Assembly (NCBI GenBank): GCA_015143295.1
Contig: CM026570.1
Location: 25,241,250-25,305,249 of the forward strand
Reading direction: 5' to 3'
DNA: 64,000 bases
Source: Tetracentron sinense
Lineage: Eukaryota > Streptophyta > Magnoliopsida > Trochodendrales > Trochodendraceae
Each line of letters starts with the position of its first letter. The first letter of the stretch is position 1. The translations under genes were made by a program, and so were the position numbers. Positions 38,956-51,082 of this stretch are shown piece by piece. The notes beneath the pieces are model-generated. The model had not been told where the DNA came from, did not search any database, and saw only the letters and a program-made list of their open reading frames with translations.

Positions 38956-39944
38956 TCTTGCTTTGATCATAGGCTTGTTGGTACTCAGGCAGTGCAAAAC
39001 TCAATCATACAATCATGCTTGTGTACTTGTATAATACTTGTGATCTTGTTTTTATCATGTTTGTACATATTTATTTTCAAGAATGAGTGTGAGTGAAACA
39101 ATGATAGCCATTAATTAAATCGCACCCAGAATTATTGGTCAAGGGCTCTCGAAGGCTCATCATAACGACTAACGCTGCCATGATAATACCCCTAAGTCAC
39201 ACAATCATAATTCACGGTTTGATTTAGCGAACATCCATCATCATGCAATTTGTCAATCATACATCAATTTAAGCATATACAATTTCTCATAATTGATCAA
39301 TACAAAATATGCTCGATAAGGTTTTCAACAATAAAATAAATAAACAATTCTATTAATCATGCATCAATTTTCGGTATATAATTTTGATAGAATCAATTTC
39401 ATAAAACCCTAATTTTCTAAACATATCACAATTTCTAATCAAACTCATACTTATTTCATCAAATCCAACAATCATCTATTCCTCCATCATCCACCATGAA
39501 TAAACCATACAATTTTTCCCTTTCCCCTTGTTGATTTACATATTGACATCATAAGAAAATATCTCTTATAATCATAAAAAATTTTCATAAGGGATTCATA
39601 AAATAATATGTTTAATCTTATTTCTTTATTTAAATCCAACTATTTCTCTTTGTTTATATTAAAAATCATCATATTGGTAGGAATGAATTTATATTTACCT
39701 CTCTTGATCACTTTCTTATGATCTATCGCTTGAGAATAGCCTTTGATCTCGATCTCCAATATCTTCTCTTCTTCTCTAGTTGAAAGTCCCTAGAAAACCC
39801 TAGGTTTTCCCTTTTCTAGATCTCCAAAACTCTTTGAAAACTTTTCTAACCCTTAACTCACAAAATAGGGTCTTTATATAGGGTTTAGAACCCTGAGGAA
39901 GCCAAAAAGTTGAAAAAATGCATTTTTCGGAATTTCCGTGTGCG

Positions 39945-40450
39945 CTCTCCAATTGATTGGGAGTTAGGGCCGATCGATTGCACCCAACTGGACCTAGCCA
40001 ACAGATCGGTCTGATGGCTCAAATCGATCAGGCCATTCTGGTCTTGGCTGATCGATCGGTCTGATGGCTCCGATCGATTAGACCATTCTCTCTAGTTGAA
40101 AGTCCCTAGAAAATCCTAGGTTTTCGCTTTTCTAGATCTCCAAAACTCTTAGAAAACTTTTCTAACCCTTAACTCACGAAATAAGTTCTTTATATAGGGT
40201 TTAGAACCCTGGGGAGGCCAAAAATTCGAAAAGAATGCGTTTTTTGGAATTTTCGTGTGCATTCTCCAATCGATCGGGAGTTAGGGCCGATCGATCGGAC
40301 CCTACTGGACCTGGCCGATCGATCGGTCTGATGGTTCCAATCGATTAGATCATTCTAGTATTGGCCGATCGATCAGTCTGATGGCTCTGATCAATCAGAC
40401 CATTCTGGTCTTGGCCGATCGATCAGTCTTGAGGATCCGATCGATCGAAC
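39945..40450 (-). promoter_or_regulatory. Duplicated palindrome arrays in LTR B (CCGATCGATCGG boxes)
   Basis: In the right block, 12-base boxes centre at about 40271, 40292, 40320, 40342, 40370, 40392, 40420 and 40442. Spacings alternate 22 and 28 bp after the first. The left block (39945-40080) has fewer, more diverged boxes. TATATAAAG-type boxes lie near 39873-39885 and 40190-40200 on the minus strand. Confidence 0.8.
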
Positions 40451-40907
40451 CCTGACAGATCCAAATTTTTTTTATAAGTCTTTTTCTACCTTTTGATTTA
40501 CTTCTTTTTCATGCGATTTCATTATGAAAAAAACAAAAATTAAGCAATTTATTTGAGTTTTAAAATTCATATGTTTCACATTAACTTTATAAGCTTAATT
40601 GCGTTAAAATTAAACACATATTTCTATAGAATTAAATGACTAGCACGGATGTTAAGGAAAATAAATTTGGGTCTCTATACAGAGCCCATATGGCCTAAGA
40701 CACTTAGGTAATATCCTTAAGATTCTATAAAGCCTTACAAATATACATACATATTCAACACTAAAAAGCAGCCAACGAACCCACTAATCCGCAGGTTAGG
40801 CAGCTAAAAATAAAAGCATGTTAAGCAAGGCAACCTAAGAAATAAGATGAAACTCTCTAAGCATAATATCATAACAGGTTGGCCATTTTAAGATTTTGGA
40901 ACTCTAC

Positions 40908-41009
40908 GTTCTCTAATGGATAAGTTGTTTTACCACAATTTGCGCACCTTTCTTGTGTCCTAGAAAACATGCTAGCAGCTTTGCTGTAGAGCCTCAGAAT
41001 TTGGGTTGA
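40908..41009 (-). pseudogene. LIM gene exon 4 (start of second LIM domain)
   Basis: After an acceptor (AACAG, ending 41010) it encodes 34 residues ending T-T-Y-P-L-E-N before the donor GTAGAG. The N-terminal eight residues diverge from the family linker. Confidence 0.8.
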
Positions 41010-42599
41010 CTGTTCATGTGAATGGGGTAGTGAATAGTGCTTGGCATAGTGTATGTAAAGGCGTAAAGCCTTCCATGGGTCCTTTGTTTGAGGCAAGTGA
41101 AGTGAGAGTTTTACGTGTGTATGTTGAGTCTCGAAACAAGAGTATAAGAATACTCTAAGTATTTAAAAGCATAGGGTATAAAATAACCTAAGTGTGTTTA
41201 GAACCCCGGAAACCAAGTTTGCAATGCTGTGAATAGTGCTATGAATAGTTTTGTGAATAGGTTATGAAGGCCAAAAGCCTTCTTGTACCTTGAGTTTATG
41301 TGTGGTGTATGTTCAGTGTGTTGAAACCAAGAGTATGAAATACTCTAAGTCCTTGGGAGTTTAAATAAAGAATGCATTATTCGAGGTATGTAAGTGATGA
41401 AGCAAAGAGTAAAATTACTCTAAGCAATTGGGTTGTGTTAGTGTGCAAATGAAGGGTATAGTAAATACTTCACGTGTTTTGAATGGTGAGATCAAAAGGT
41501 GAAAAAAGTTTTAAGTGTCAAAAAGAGGGATGTCTTAACATACCTTCAACTTTAGGAAACTATAGTTTGGTGACTGCTAATCGGAATCGAATGATTCATG
41601 AGCCATTAGAAAGATATTGAAACCCTCTTTGAAGTTCATGTTTAACACTTTTCCAGATTTTGAGTCTAAGTTAGGTCAAAAGTTGGATTTCCGAAGTCTG
41701 GTCTGCTGTAATCCATCCTAAATCAGCCAGCTTTAGAGCTCATTTCAACCATTAAGAACTCAAAATTAGGATTTATTCATTAGACACAAAATTGTTCCTC
41801 TTTGAATGAAGATTCCAACACAAGTTGAATTGTTAAAATCTAATAAGTGAGTCAAAAGTTATAGTTAAAATACAAAAGTGGGAAAACGCAAGCCAGTCAG
41901 AGCACCCAGATGTTGACTTCTACTGTTTGGGGGTTCCCCGACGTCGACATTTGATGCGCAAAAAAGGAAAAAAAATACCCAAAAATAACCTGTAACTTGA
42001 CACCGACCTTGGGAGATATTTTCCTACGGGGTTTTTGGGTTTTTGGCAACCTTTGGCCCATAAATAGAAGGAGATTCGTGGGTTTGATCTACTCAAATCC
42101 TAAGCTTGGATTTGTGAGAGAAAGTGAAAGAGAAGAAGAAGAAAGCTGAGATAATTCTGGGTGTTCTGAATTCGTGTTTGCCATCAAATGAAGAGTTCTT
42201 CTTGCTTTCTTGGTGTTCTAACACCTGGATTTCTATTCCAAGGTGATTCCTCAAGCTTGGAATTCTCCAACGAAAAGCCTGTACGTGTTCTTGAGAATGG
42301 AATTTCGAATTCCAGGTTTCTCAAAGTTTTGAACCAAGCTTCCTCAAGCTTGATTTCTATCCTACAGAAGTGTAAAAACTTCCATTTCAGGTAGATACAT
42401 TCTACTAACTTGCTCTACTATGAATTGTTAATGAATAGTAGAAATTGAATTGTGTTCTTGAATGAAAATTGGGTTGATAAACCATGTCCTCTCTGTTATG
42501 AGTCTTACCATGATTTTTAAAGGTTTACATGGCTATTGAATTGCTCATACATGCTCTATGAACTCATATGCTTGTAATTGGATTTTTGTATAAGTATAA

Positions 42600-43030
42600 G
42601 ATTGAAAAAAGGGGTTTTGCTCAAATGAAGGTTTTGGCTCAAAGAAGGATTTTGATCAAAGCATGAGTTTTTCTCAAAGTATGGTTTTGCTCAAAGTATT
42701 GTTTTGATCAAAAAGGGTTTTTCTCAAAATGGATTTGGATTCAAGGGCTTAGGGCCTTGTTGGTCAAGTTTTGAAATGAAAAGACTCAACGGGTATTGAG
42801 GTACCTTGCTTGTAAAGTGTTGTTTAAGGACTCAAGGGTGTTTACCGCCTTGCTTGTAAAGTATTGTTTTGTTTTGACCTAAGAGTGTTTACCACCTTGT
42901 TTGTAAAGTATCGCTTTGCTTCGACTCAAGGTGTTTACCACCTTTCTTGTAAAGTATTGCTTTGTTTTGATTCAAATGTATTGAGGTACCTTGCTTGTAA
43001 AGTGTTGTTTTTGTTCAAAGTTATATGTCT
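42600..43030 (+). repeat. Tandem repeats in LTR-like D
   Basis: First come units of GGTTTTGCTCAAAGTATG type (42610-42730). Then about five units of GTGTTTACCACCTTGCTTGTAAAGTATTG type (42770-43015), many with GAGGTACC or GGTGTTTACC arms. They sit where A, B, C and E have stem-loop arrays. Confidence 0.75.
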
Positions 43031-43185
43031 TGTCAAGATATACTCAAAAGTTATCTACCTTATGAACTGCTTAAATTTTATGCTTTGTTCCACCTTGCTT
43101 CGCTTGTTCTGCTCTGATGTATGCATATGCTATCATTAATGTTTATAGTATTTCTATTTAGTAGTTTGTATACGCTGAGTATTTC

Positions 43186-43302
43186 ATGACAGGTTCGGCT
43201 TACACTTAGGAGCCTTGGGTTGAGGAGACTTACATCGAGGAGGTACCCACTTTGGGTGAGCTTCAGGAGCAGAGGGCACTCGACAGGTGGCCCTATCCTT
43301 GA
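43186..43302 (+). pseudogene. Conserved LTR micro-ORF in D (one in-frame stop)
   Basis: Starts M-T-G-S-A-Y-T, then TAG at 43207, then E-P-W-V-E-E-T-Y-I-E-E-V-P and R-A-L-D-R-W-P-Y-P before TGA. The motif order matches B, C and E. Confidence 0.65.
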
Positions 43303-43677
43303 GTGATAAGAGGGAGAGAGTTACGTATTTTGAAAGTGGGGAATATCCACTTTAGACTTTATATTTTGTATAATCTGTTGGTTCGGACTTGGAATACAAA
43401 TCACAAGTTTATGTTATTTAGAAGTTTGCTTCCGCTATGTATTTGTCTTATGTATTTTCACAGGATAGTTTTGATATGATAAGTCACGAGCTAAAGTATC
43501 CCAAACTCCTAGGGGGTATTTTGGGTCGCGACATTTGCTAGGCGACCTTGTTTGAAAAACACACAAGGCATTGAGAATCATAAGCAAAACCCCTAACATT
43601 ATCAAATACCTTCATGATTTAGTTATTCCAGTTTCATCAAACTACATATATATCCAGTGGTTCTTAGGCAAAATTAC

Positions 43678-43712
43678 CAGTTCTGGGCTTAGCTTCTCAG
43701 CCAACTTTGCAG
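43678..43712 (-). pseudogene. LIM gene exon 3 (35 bp linker exon)
   Basis: It lies between the acceptor TTTTCGGCAG and the donor GTAATT on the minus strand. It encodes the family linker A-K-L-A-E-K-L-S-P-E-L in the phase required by exon 2. Confidence 0.8.
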
Positions 43713-43766
43713 CTGCCGAAAATGAAACATATTGCACAATTAAACATATATAAACTAAGATGATGG

Positions 43767-45549
43767 TGAAAGCACTGGATTTTGACCCCTCTTCTCGATA
43801 TCAGGATTGGACCCAAGGAGGAATAAACGATAAATCGCAATTGGGTTAGAGTCGCCACCTATTATAATTATGAGAGAAATAGGGTCCCTGAGATGGTTGG
43901 ATAAGGCATGGTCTAAAAATAGAGTTCAGGGTAAGGGATTCTTTTGAGTTAGGGAAAGGTGTTAGGCACCACTAAACTCCCATCCAGAAATGGTTACTTA
44001 CTCCCTAAGTCTGACTTAAATAAAGGAAACCATATAAGAAGCTTAGAGCTGAATCTATATGTTGAGCAATGTAATATTAACAAAAATAAGGAATTGAGGA
44101 TAGGACAGGAACATAATAGGGATCCCATCCTAGGGGAGTTGAACCCGATCAGGGTTGCCTATGTATCCATTATCAGTGGAATCAAGCCACACATAGTTTC
44201 AAAGGGTAGTTGAAGGTTTGATTTGATTTGTTTGGATGGTATTTGAAAGGTTGAGATTTGTCTTTGGATGTTAGTGTTTTGGAAAGGTTTGGGCTCCTAT
44301 TTGAGAGTGCTAGAGCCTTTTAAGCTCTTGCCAGGGAGCACTTGGATAAGTTGAACAGGGGTTTAGCTAGGATTTAAGCTGGGGTTTAGCTAGCGTTTAG
44401 TTAGGGTTTTGGGCAGAGGTTCGACTAGGCAAGGCTAGTTTTGAACCGGGATTTGGGCAGAGGTTCAACTAAATAAGCCTAGTTTTGAATTGTGATTTGG
44501 GCAGAATTCTAACTAGGCAAGGCTGGTTTTAGACTTGGATTTGGGCAGAGATTCGTCTAGGCTAGGCCATTTTTGAACTGAGATTCTGACAGAGGTTCGA
44601 CTCGCAGTCTAAGCAATTAAAATAATTTTGACAAAAGTAATTAAAAACTAATTAAAGTACTAAAAAACGAAGCAAGACAGAGTTTTAGAAAGAAGTTACC
44701 TTCCAAGAAATTTGAAAAGATTTCTGAACAGAGGTCCCGAGAATCGACCCTTCACAACCGATTTTCTCACGAATCCAGACGCTACTAGAGGTTTTGAAGA
44801 AGAAAAGGGAGAGAGAGGAGAGTAGGAATTGTTGAGAAATGAAGGAAGGGAGGGGGTATTTATAGGTTTTCGAAATAGTGATTTTTTCCATTTAAAATGT
44901 AGAAAATCCTAGGATATTTCGCAAATATCCAAAAAGTTAGACGGCGTGAACAGTAGGGCGGTAACGCAGATAAAATTGAAATCGTGTTGTTTCAAAGTCG
45001 CAATTGCACTACAGGTGGGGCTCACATGGGTTTGCGCATTTTAAAAGAGCAAAATTGCCCTAGAGGTCCCAAAAAAATATTTTTTTCTTTTTGTTTCTTA
45101 CATCGCCACGTGTCACACCTTGGTTCGTCGGAAGCCAGTTTTGTCGTTTTAAGCCAGTTTTGAGCCTATAGCCAAAATTTGCACAGAAAAATTTGTAAAA
45201 TTATTTTGGACAAAATGAAAACTTTTGAGTACTTTTTCATGGGTATTTTGGTCATTTTAACCTCGAGGGAATTTTTGGTCATTTTTCCGCTTTCAACCGA
45301 AATTGAACCGATAAAATCCAGAGAAATGTTTTAGATAAAATATGATTTTTTTCAGATCTTTTTTAGGGCTATTTTTATAATTTTTCACCATAGGGGTATT
45401 TTGGTCATTTTCTACTTGCGGGCCATTTTTCAAAAAAGAAGACATGAAAATAGAGTTTAGAGAGATGTTTTAAAAAGCTTTTTGAGAGATTTTGAGAAGG
45501 TTTGAAGGTTCTATATGGGCTAAAGGGGTGAAAAATTGGGGTGCTTACA
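43767..45549 (-). repeat. Element H 3' LTR
   Basis: Ends TG/CA. It has a TATA box (TATAAATACC, 44857-44864), short GGTTTAGCTAG repeats (44345-44410) and four diverged 43-bp units around GCAGAGGTTCGACTAGGCAA (44410-44600). The upstream purine tract AAAGAGGGCCAAT is at 45550-45562. Confidence 0.8.
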
Positions 45550-45848
45550 ATTGGCCCTCTTTGTCGGAGGGTGTGGGAACGTGAATGACACAGACTATAA
45601 GGCCGCAATTTTGCGCGTGTAAGTGAACAAAGCCTGTGAAACTTTCAAAAATGTTAAATGCTGCTTGAATTTGAATGGCTTGGTGAAAGTTTGGGCAATC
45701 CCTCATTAGACCAGCAAGCTTAGATAGAATAAGAAAATATTTTTAGTGGTTTCAGATCACTAGTTCTTGGGAGAAGATTTAGGTCATACCATCATGAGCC
45801 CTATTTCGCGTTTTGAAAAGAGATGAGACATGTTGAAGAAGTATTATT

Positions 45849-47311
45849 TGTCAAGTCCATGTTTTAGTGTTGGCTTATTCCGGTCTCAAAACAAGTGAGT
45901 CTAGTGTATCTTGTGTCATTGCCTTCAAGGATCCACGACAAGTGAAGATGAAGACCGAAGAAGATTGGTTGAAGACATTTCGATCATATCCTTCGTTTCA
46001 CACATAAGATGGTAAGTGACCTAGATACCATGTTACCTTAGGTAAAAATTGACTTAGAATAATCATACCATGATACCTTAGGTAGAAATTTACTTAGAAT
46101 AATCATATGGACCTTAGGTGACTAGATATGTAGCCCAAAAAGTGTTAGACGTTCTTAAAAACCAAGGTTCCTTGTAAGAGGCATATCTCACAAACCGTAG
46201 CTCTGCTTATGCTCCATAATATATCAAATCGATCGTACCGAAAAAATCTACAACTTTTGTGAAGAAAGTGAGAGCAGATTATGAGTTTTTAAGAATCAGT
46301 GGAGATTATGAGTTTTTAAGAATCAGTGTACCGAAACAGTATTGGGTCGACCCAATCTATGCGAATTTTTGCATGGGAAAAAGAAGCAAAGAGCACCCAT
46401 AAGTTGGGTCGACCCAAAGTGGCACTTGGGTCGACCTAGTCCTTAAAAAAGCTTCAAAATCCCATTTTGGGTCGACCCAATCCCCTTTGGGTCGACCCAA
46501 TGCTTAAAAAACCTTCTAAAATCGTTTTTAGCACTTTCTAAATCCTTGTTTTGGCTTCTCTATTTAATAGGATCCTTCTAGTCCGTGAATGGGGACTTTG
46601 GGAGAGTATTGGGCTATCTCTAGAGTTCATAGAAACTCTGAATTTATTTTCTCTCCCTCCCTTGCTTAGTTTCTCTTTCATCCTGGAGTTTGCAAGCCAT
46701 TGTTCCATTCTTGCTTGCTTGGACTTTCCCATTGATGGAATCTATCTAGGATTTGATTTTAATCAAACCATTAACCCATTTTGGAAAGAACAAATTGGTC
46801 GGAGTGTTCCAGAGCCTTTGCGAAGGAGATCGATCCAAGGAGGATCGTGGATGTGGTATTTAGTCGGTGGAATCCGAAGCCGTCATTGATGGAGATCGAT
46901 CGTGGAGATCATGGTTGTCGAGACACAAGAGAGGCTACTGCGGTAAATTACGAGTCTTGCAAGATTGTGATTACTTATTGAGGTGTGGAAGACTAGCCAT
47001 AGATCGAGGAAGTCGAGTCCTATGTGGGTGAGGTTCGAGTCTGTAAGTATCTTGTATTTTGTCTTAGTGGATTCTCGTTGCTGGACTAGGTCTCGTGGTT
47101 TTTCCTAGAAGGGTTTCCATGTAAAAATTGCTTGTGTTATGGTTTGCCTGTTTCCCTTATTCCGCACTTTTAAGTTCATCATCCATTAATTAATAATTTG
47201 ATTCCATAATTTTAAAAAGGGTAGATAGACTAATAGGGAGACCTAACCATCCCCTTGAATTTGTGAGTTCTCAACTCAAACATTAGATTTGAGGTTCACT
47301 GGATTTTTTCA
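45849..47311 (+). repeat. Element G 5' LTR
   Basis: 1463 bp, ending GGATTTTTTCA directly before the primer site. It has a palindrome array at 46342-46500 and a TATTTAATAGG box near 46561. Confidence 0.85.
46342..46500 (+). promoter_or_regulatory. Palindrome array in element G LTR (TTGGGTCGACCCAA)
   Basis: Boxes start at 46342, 46404, 46426 (imperfect), 46467 and 46487. Distances of 62, 22, 41 and 20 are near multiples of 20-21 bp. The 3' LTR copy (51544-51685) has several boxes with CG changed to TG. Confidence 0.88.
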
Positions 47312-47372
47312 ATTGGTATTAGAGCGGGTTCACTAATTTTTTAGTGCGATCTTATTCTTATTTTCGGTGAAT

Positions 47373-49218
47373 ATGAATTCCATTAGAGATGGAGGATCCA
47401 TCTCTTGTCCCCCATTATTTGATGGGTACAATTATGCCTATTAGAAAGCTCGTATGAGAGCCTTTCTAAAATCCTTAGATGAGAGAGTATGGATCTCTAT
47501 TAAACAAGGTTGGACCCATCCAACAAAGACCATAGATGACCATACCATCCCTAAACCTTCTTCTGAATGGACCAATATAGATCTCGAAAGTTGTAGATGG
47601 AATAATAAAGGTCTTAATGCAATCTTCATTGCTGTCACACCCGAAGAATTTTGACGTATTTTTAATGTGATACTTCGAAAGAGGCATGTGACATTCTTAA
47701 ACTTACCCTTGAAGGGACTACAACAGTCAAGATCTCCAAACTTCAAATGCTTACCTCTAAGTTTGAAAAGTTGATAATGGATGATAATAAAACTTTTGAC
47801 AGTTTTTATGCTAATTTGAGTGACATTATCAATTCTAGTTTTAATTTAGAGGAAAGACTTCCTGAGTCCAAAATTGTTAGAAAAATTTTAAGATCTCTAC
47901 CTGAGAGATTTCGATCGAAGGTTACCGCAATCGAAGAGAGCAAGAATGTTGATGCTCTCAAAATCGAAGAGTTGGTTGGTTATTTCCAAACCTATGAGTT
48001 AAATTTGAACCCATCTAAGAAACCAAAATCTATTACCTTGAAATCCGTCAAGGAATTCATAGATGGTTCAGATAATGACTCTGGGGAAGATGAAGAAGAG
48101 TTGGCTTTATTTGCAAAGAAATTCAGAAAATTTCTGAAATTTAATAAGAGATTTAATTCGAAAGGACAAAAATCTTTTGAGAAGCCTAAGTTCAAGCACT
48201 TTGAAAACAAGAAACATCTTAAAAGTACTGACAGTAAATCCCAAGGTGTTCAATGCTATCAATGCCAAAGCTATGACCATATATTGCCGCTGAGTGCTCT
48301 AATAAGAAAAGATTTAAGGGCAAGGCAAGGGATGACAATGAATCTGAATCTGAGGAATCAGATAGTTCTTCTTGTGAGAAGACTAGGGGTTATATGACCT
48401 TCACTGCATCTTTATCTGGGATTGAAGAATCTTCTTCAAATGTTGTGAGTGACCAACACCATAGTGATGGTGAGGATGATGAGAGTCAGAATGACTCAGA
48501 TTCTGAGAGAGACCTCGCGGCAGCCTATGATGAGCTATTTCAGGAATGGGTAAAGCTAAAAAAGGTTCAATTTTCCATGAACCAAAAGGTCAAATTTATT
48601 GAAATGGAAAGAGATGCCTTAGACCAAGTGGCTTCCGAGTTGAAAGTTCTTGTGTCGTAGCTTGAAGAAGAGAAGACTTCTTTCTTTGTCAAGATTCCGC
48701 TTCTTGAATCTGATTTGCATGTTTGTCTTGATGAAAAGACAAGTCTTGAACTCAAGTTGGCTGATTTTGAGCAAGTTCAGAGGTGTGGAGATGAGAAGGG
48801 AACTCCATCCACCTCGAACACTGAGCCTAGTGCTAAAAGGCACCCTCCTGAAAATAGGAAGGACCCTTCAACTCAAAAATTCATTCCTACATGTCATAAA
48901 TGTGAAGTGAATGGTCATATTAAGCCTTGATGTCCTAAACTTTGAAGAATGCCCAATCATGATTTTGAGAACCAAAATAATCTTAATGAGAATCTTCAAA
49001 GGAGAGTTGAGGTCCTAGTGGAGAAGTCTGGGAGTTTGTGTGAAGATGTGAGGAAAATTGCTCACAACTCTAGACAGTGGCATGGTCATGACACTCCTTA
49101 TGCTAGATATAAAGGAGGTAATGGGGAGAACTATAATGTCCGCCATAATTCTACGACTCAATCCTGGAAAAAGGAAGAACAGGAGGAAGAGGTAAAAGGC
49201 CATACCTACCTCAACTGA
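47373..49218 (+). pseudogene. Element G gag (copia, SIRE/Maximus-like), broken
   Basis: It starts M-N-S-I-R-D-G-G-S-I-S-C-P-P-L-F-D-G. A copia gag core follows (F-Y-A-N-L-S-D-I-I-N ... I-L-R-S-L-P-E-R-F), then a first CCHC knuckle (C-Y-Q-C-Q-S-Y-D-H) and a second (C-H-K-C-E-V-N-G-H-I-K-P). Lesions: TAG at 47441, where Trp is usual, TGA at 47652, frameshifts near 47670 and 48285 (inside knuckle 1), TAG at 48658, and TGA at 48928 inside knuckle 2. Long acidic and coiled segments between the knuckles suggest the SIRE/Maximus line. Confidence 0.8.
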
Positions 49219-51070
49219 AACAATTAGAGACCAAAGGGTCAATCAAACTGCTAAAACCGTTTGGGTGAGAAAGGAAGGCCAGAAGGGCTTCACTTAGCCC
49301 TTGCTTGTCATAGTGTAGGGTGTGTTGGTATTGTTGTATCTTGTCCTAATGCTATGCTATTTGTGTATACTAGTAGTTTTTTTTTTGTTATTTGTTTTGG
49401 TCTGTTTTTCTGTTTTCTTTATTTTGAAAAATTCAAAAACATTGAAAACCATAAAATCCAAAAATATTTTTGTCATGTTGCCTTTGTTTGACTTGTATCA
49501 TCTACATTCCTTGTGTGATCTTTATTTCTATACTTGTCCAAGGTTGAACATGAGTTTGTTGCTGATTGAGGATATATCACCTTCATAGTCGCTTGGTTAG
49601 ATTGAAAATTAGACTGGTTTTATTTTGCATAATTAGAAACTTATTTATGTGTGTATGCTTTACAATTTCGCATGCACTCTGACTGATTCTGTTGAGAGAT
49701 CTATTTTCCAATCTGTAGGTGTGTGACTTATCCCAAAAGTGTGTCCTTGGATGACCAATCTAGAATGACCATATTGTTAGTCATCCCCATTTTGTGTATC
49801 CTCCATGAGCAAAAATTGTTGCAATGAAAAGGGCTACCTACTAGGCTAGTGTGAAAGTCACTATTGGATGCAAACAGTATGTAATGGCAACCTATATGGA
49901 CAGTATTTATCTATCTAGATAGTGTGAAAGCTAGGACTCAAAAATTGCTGCCAAAAGCCAGGACTACCTACCTAGATAGTGTGAAAGCCATCATTGCATG
50001 AAAAGATATGTTCAGATAAAGAACATCAAAAGAAATCTTACAAAGTTTCGAGGTATTTGACCAAAAGTGAAAGAAAAAATATTGAGTCAAATAAAATGGA
50101 TAAAGGAGCACCAAAATGTAAAAAAAATCATTATATCTGGATCCAACTAGGGTTGACTTTTAAGATTTATGTCTCCGGGAATCCCCTTAGTGGTTAATTT
50201 CATATCATTAGAAATGGAAAGAAACCTTGATTTAGTATCTAGTCAGACCACCACTACATACATATTGCTTCACTTTTGAACTGTTCACTAAATGTGACTA
50301 AGTGAATTGGCTATGCATTAGCATTCCGTGAAATTTAGTTAGATGTGTATCCTCAATCAGACTAACTAATCATGTTCTTCATTGGATTTGTAATTTTAAA
50401 TTACTATTGCTTGGTATGGTTTTGATGAGTATTTGTGTGGCACATGATACCTTTTTTTTTTAGTATTATTATGTATTTCCTTATTGGTTGGCAGGGGCAT
50501 TTCTAGCTTCGGTGCCCTGATTTTGGTGGTGTCCTTGATCTTAGGGGGAGAAGATCAAGTTGAGTTGTTGAGGGGAAGTTTGTATTTTATATTGCTATTT
50601 TGTTCCCCGCTATTTAGTCCCCGCATTGTCTGCAATTGTTTGATTGTACTGTGGTTGCCTTGATATTTCACATGTGCTAAATTGATCTATTTTTGTGATA
50701 TTGGCTTCCTGCCTGCCTTTGGCAATTGTGCCAAAAAGGGGGAAAATGTTAGGGTATTATTTTCCTAGTTCAGTATATTCCTTGCAATACCTGTGTTTAT
50801 TTATTTTCATATTCCATACATGCTTCACTGGGTGTTTTATTTATGAGCATGTTCAGGTTCAGGGTTGTAGTAGACAGATCTTACTTGACAAGAGCTTCAG
50901 TGTCTTCACTTTAAGATTATTTGTCAATTGGTATCATGTAATTGTGTTGGAGTCAATTGGTGTCATATAACTGTGTTGGAGTCATGTAATGCCCTAATTC
51001 ACCGTTTGATGTGTTTGGGTGAGTCTGTGTCAAGTCATGTATTTCAGTTTGGTTTTGCCATGGAATTGCT
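49219..51070. other. Non-coding interior of element G
   Basis: No protease, integrase or RT motif was found in any frame. Two copia-typical 3' landmarks occur: GGGGGAGAAGATCAAGTTG near 50544 and AAAAAGGGGGAAAATGTTAGG near 50734. Confidence 0.6.
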
Positions 51071-51082
51071 AAAGGAGGAGAT

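Larger units (their letters stand above)
38097..40681 (-). mobile_element. Solo LTR B with a duplicated promoter block
   Basis: On the minus strand it begins TGTATAGAGACCCAAA at 40681 and ends near 38100 in GGTGGGATTTTGGGGTGCG. About 315 bp carrying the TATA box and palindrome array are present twice (39774-40088 and 40089-40455). Downstream are a GTAAATAT donor-like site (near 39698), 30-bp stem-loop repeats (38833-38955) and a micro-ORF with one stop (38386-38535). No clear 5-bp target duplication was identified, so the left end is approximate. Confidence 0.75.
41020..43533 (+). mobile_element. LTR-like element D (start uncertain)
   Basis: It ends in the shared block CCTAGGGGGTATTTTGGGTCG plus CGACA at 43533. 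From about 41670 it matches the early part of LTR C (GGATTTCCGAAG.C.GG). A candidate start is TGTTTAGAACCCCGG at 41195, but similar 200-bp sequence with AGAGTAT..ATACTCT hairpins extends left to about 41025. It carries one GACGTCGAC palindrome (41939), a CCATAAATAG box (42058), a donor-like CAG/GTAGAT (42389), repeats (42600-43030), the GCTGAGT word (43174) and a micro-ORF with one stop. Confidence 0.6.

Noticed and set aside
20641-40907. Missing last exon of the LIM gene
   Set aside because: I looked in the non-F parts (20641-23238, 37256-38095, 40682-40907) for the Y-H-K-S-C-F-K-C-S-H-G-G-C signature on the minus strand and did not find it.
43840-43860. GGTGGCGACTC (minus strand) as a primer binding site in element H
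   Set aside because: It resembles primer sites of some Ogre-like elements, but it is present in both LTR copies and the left LTR continues past it to a TG end with a matching flank.
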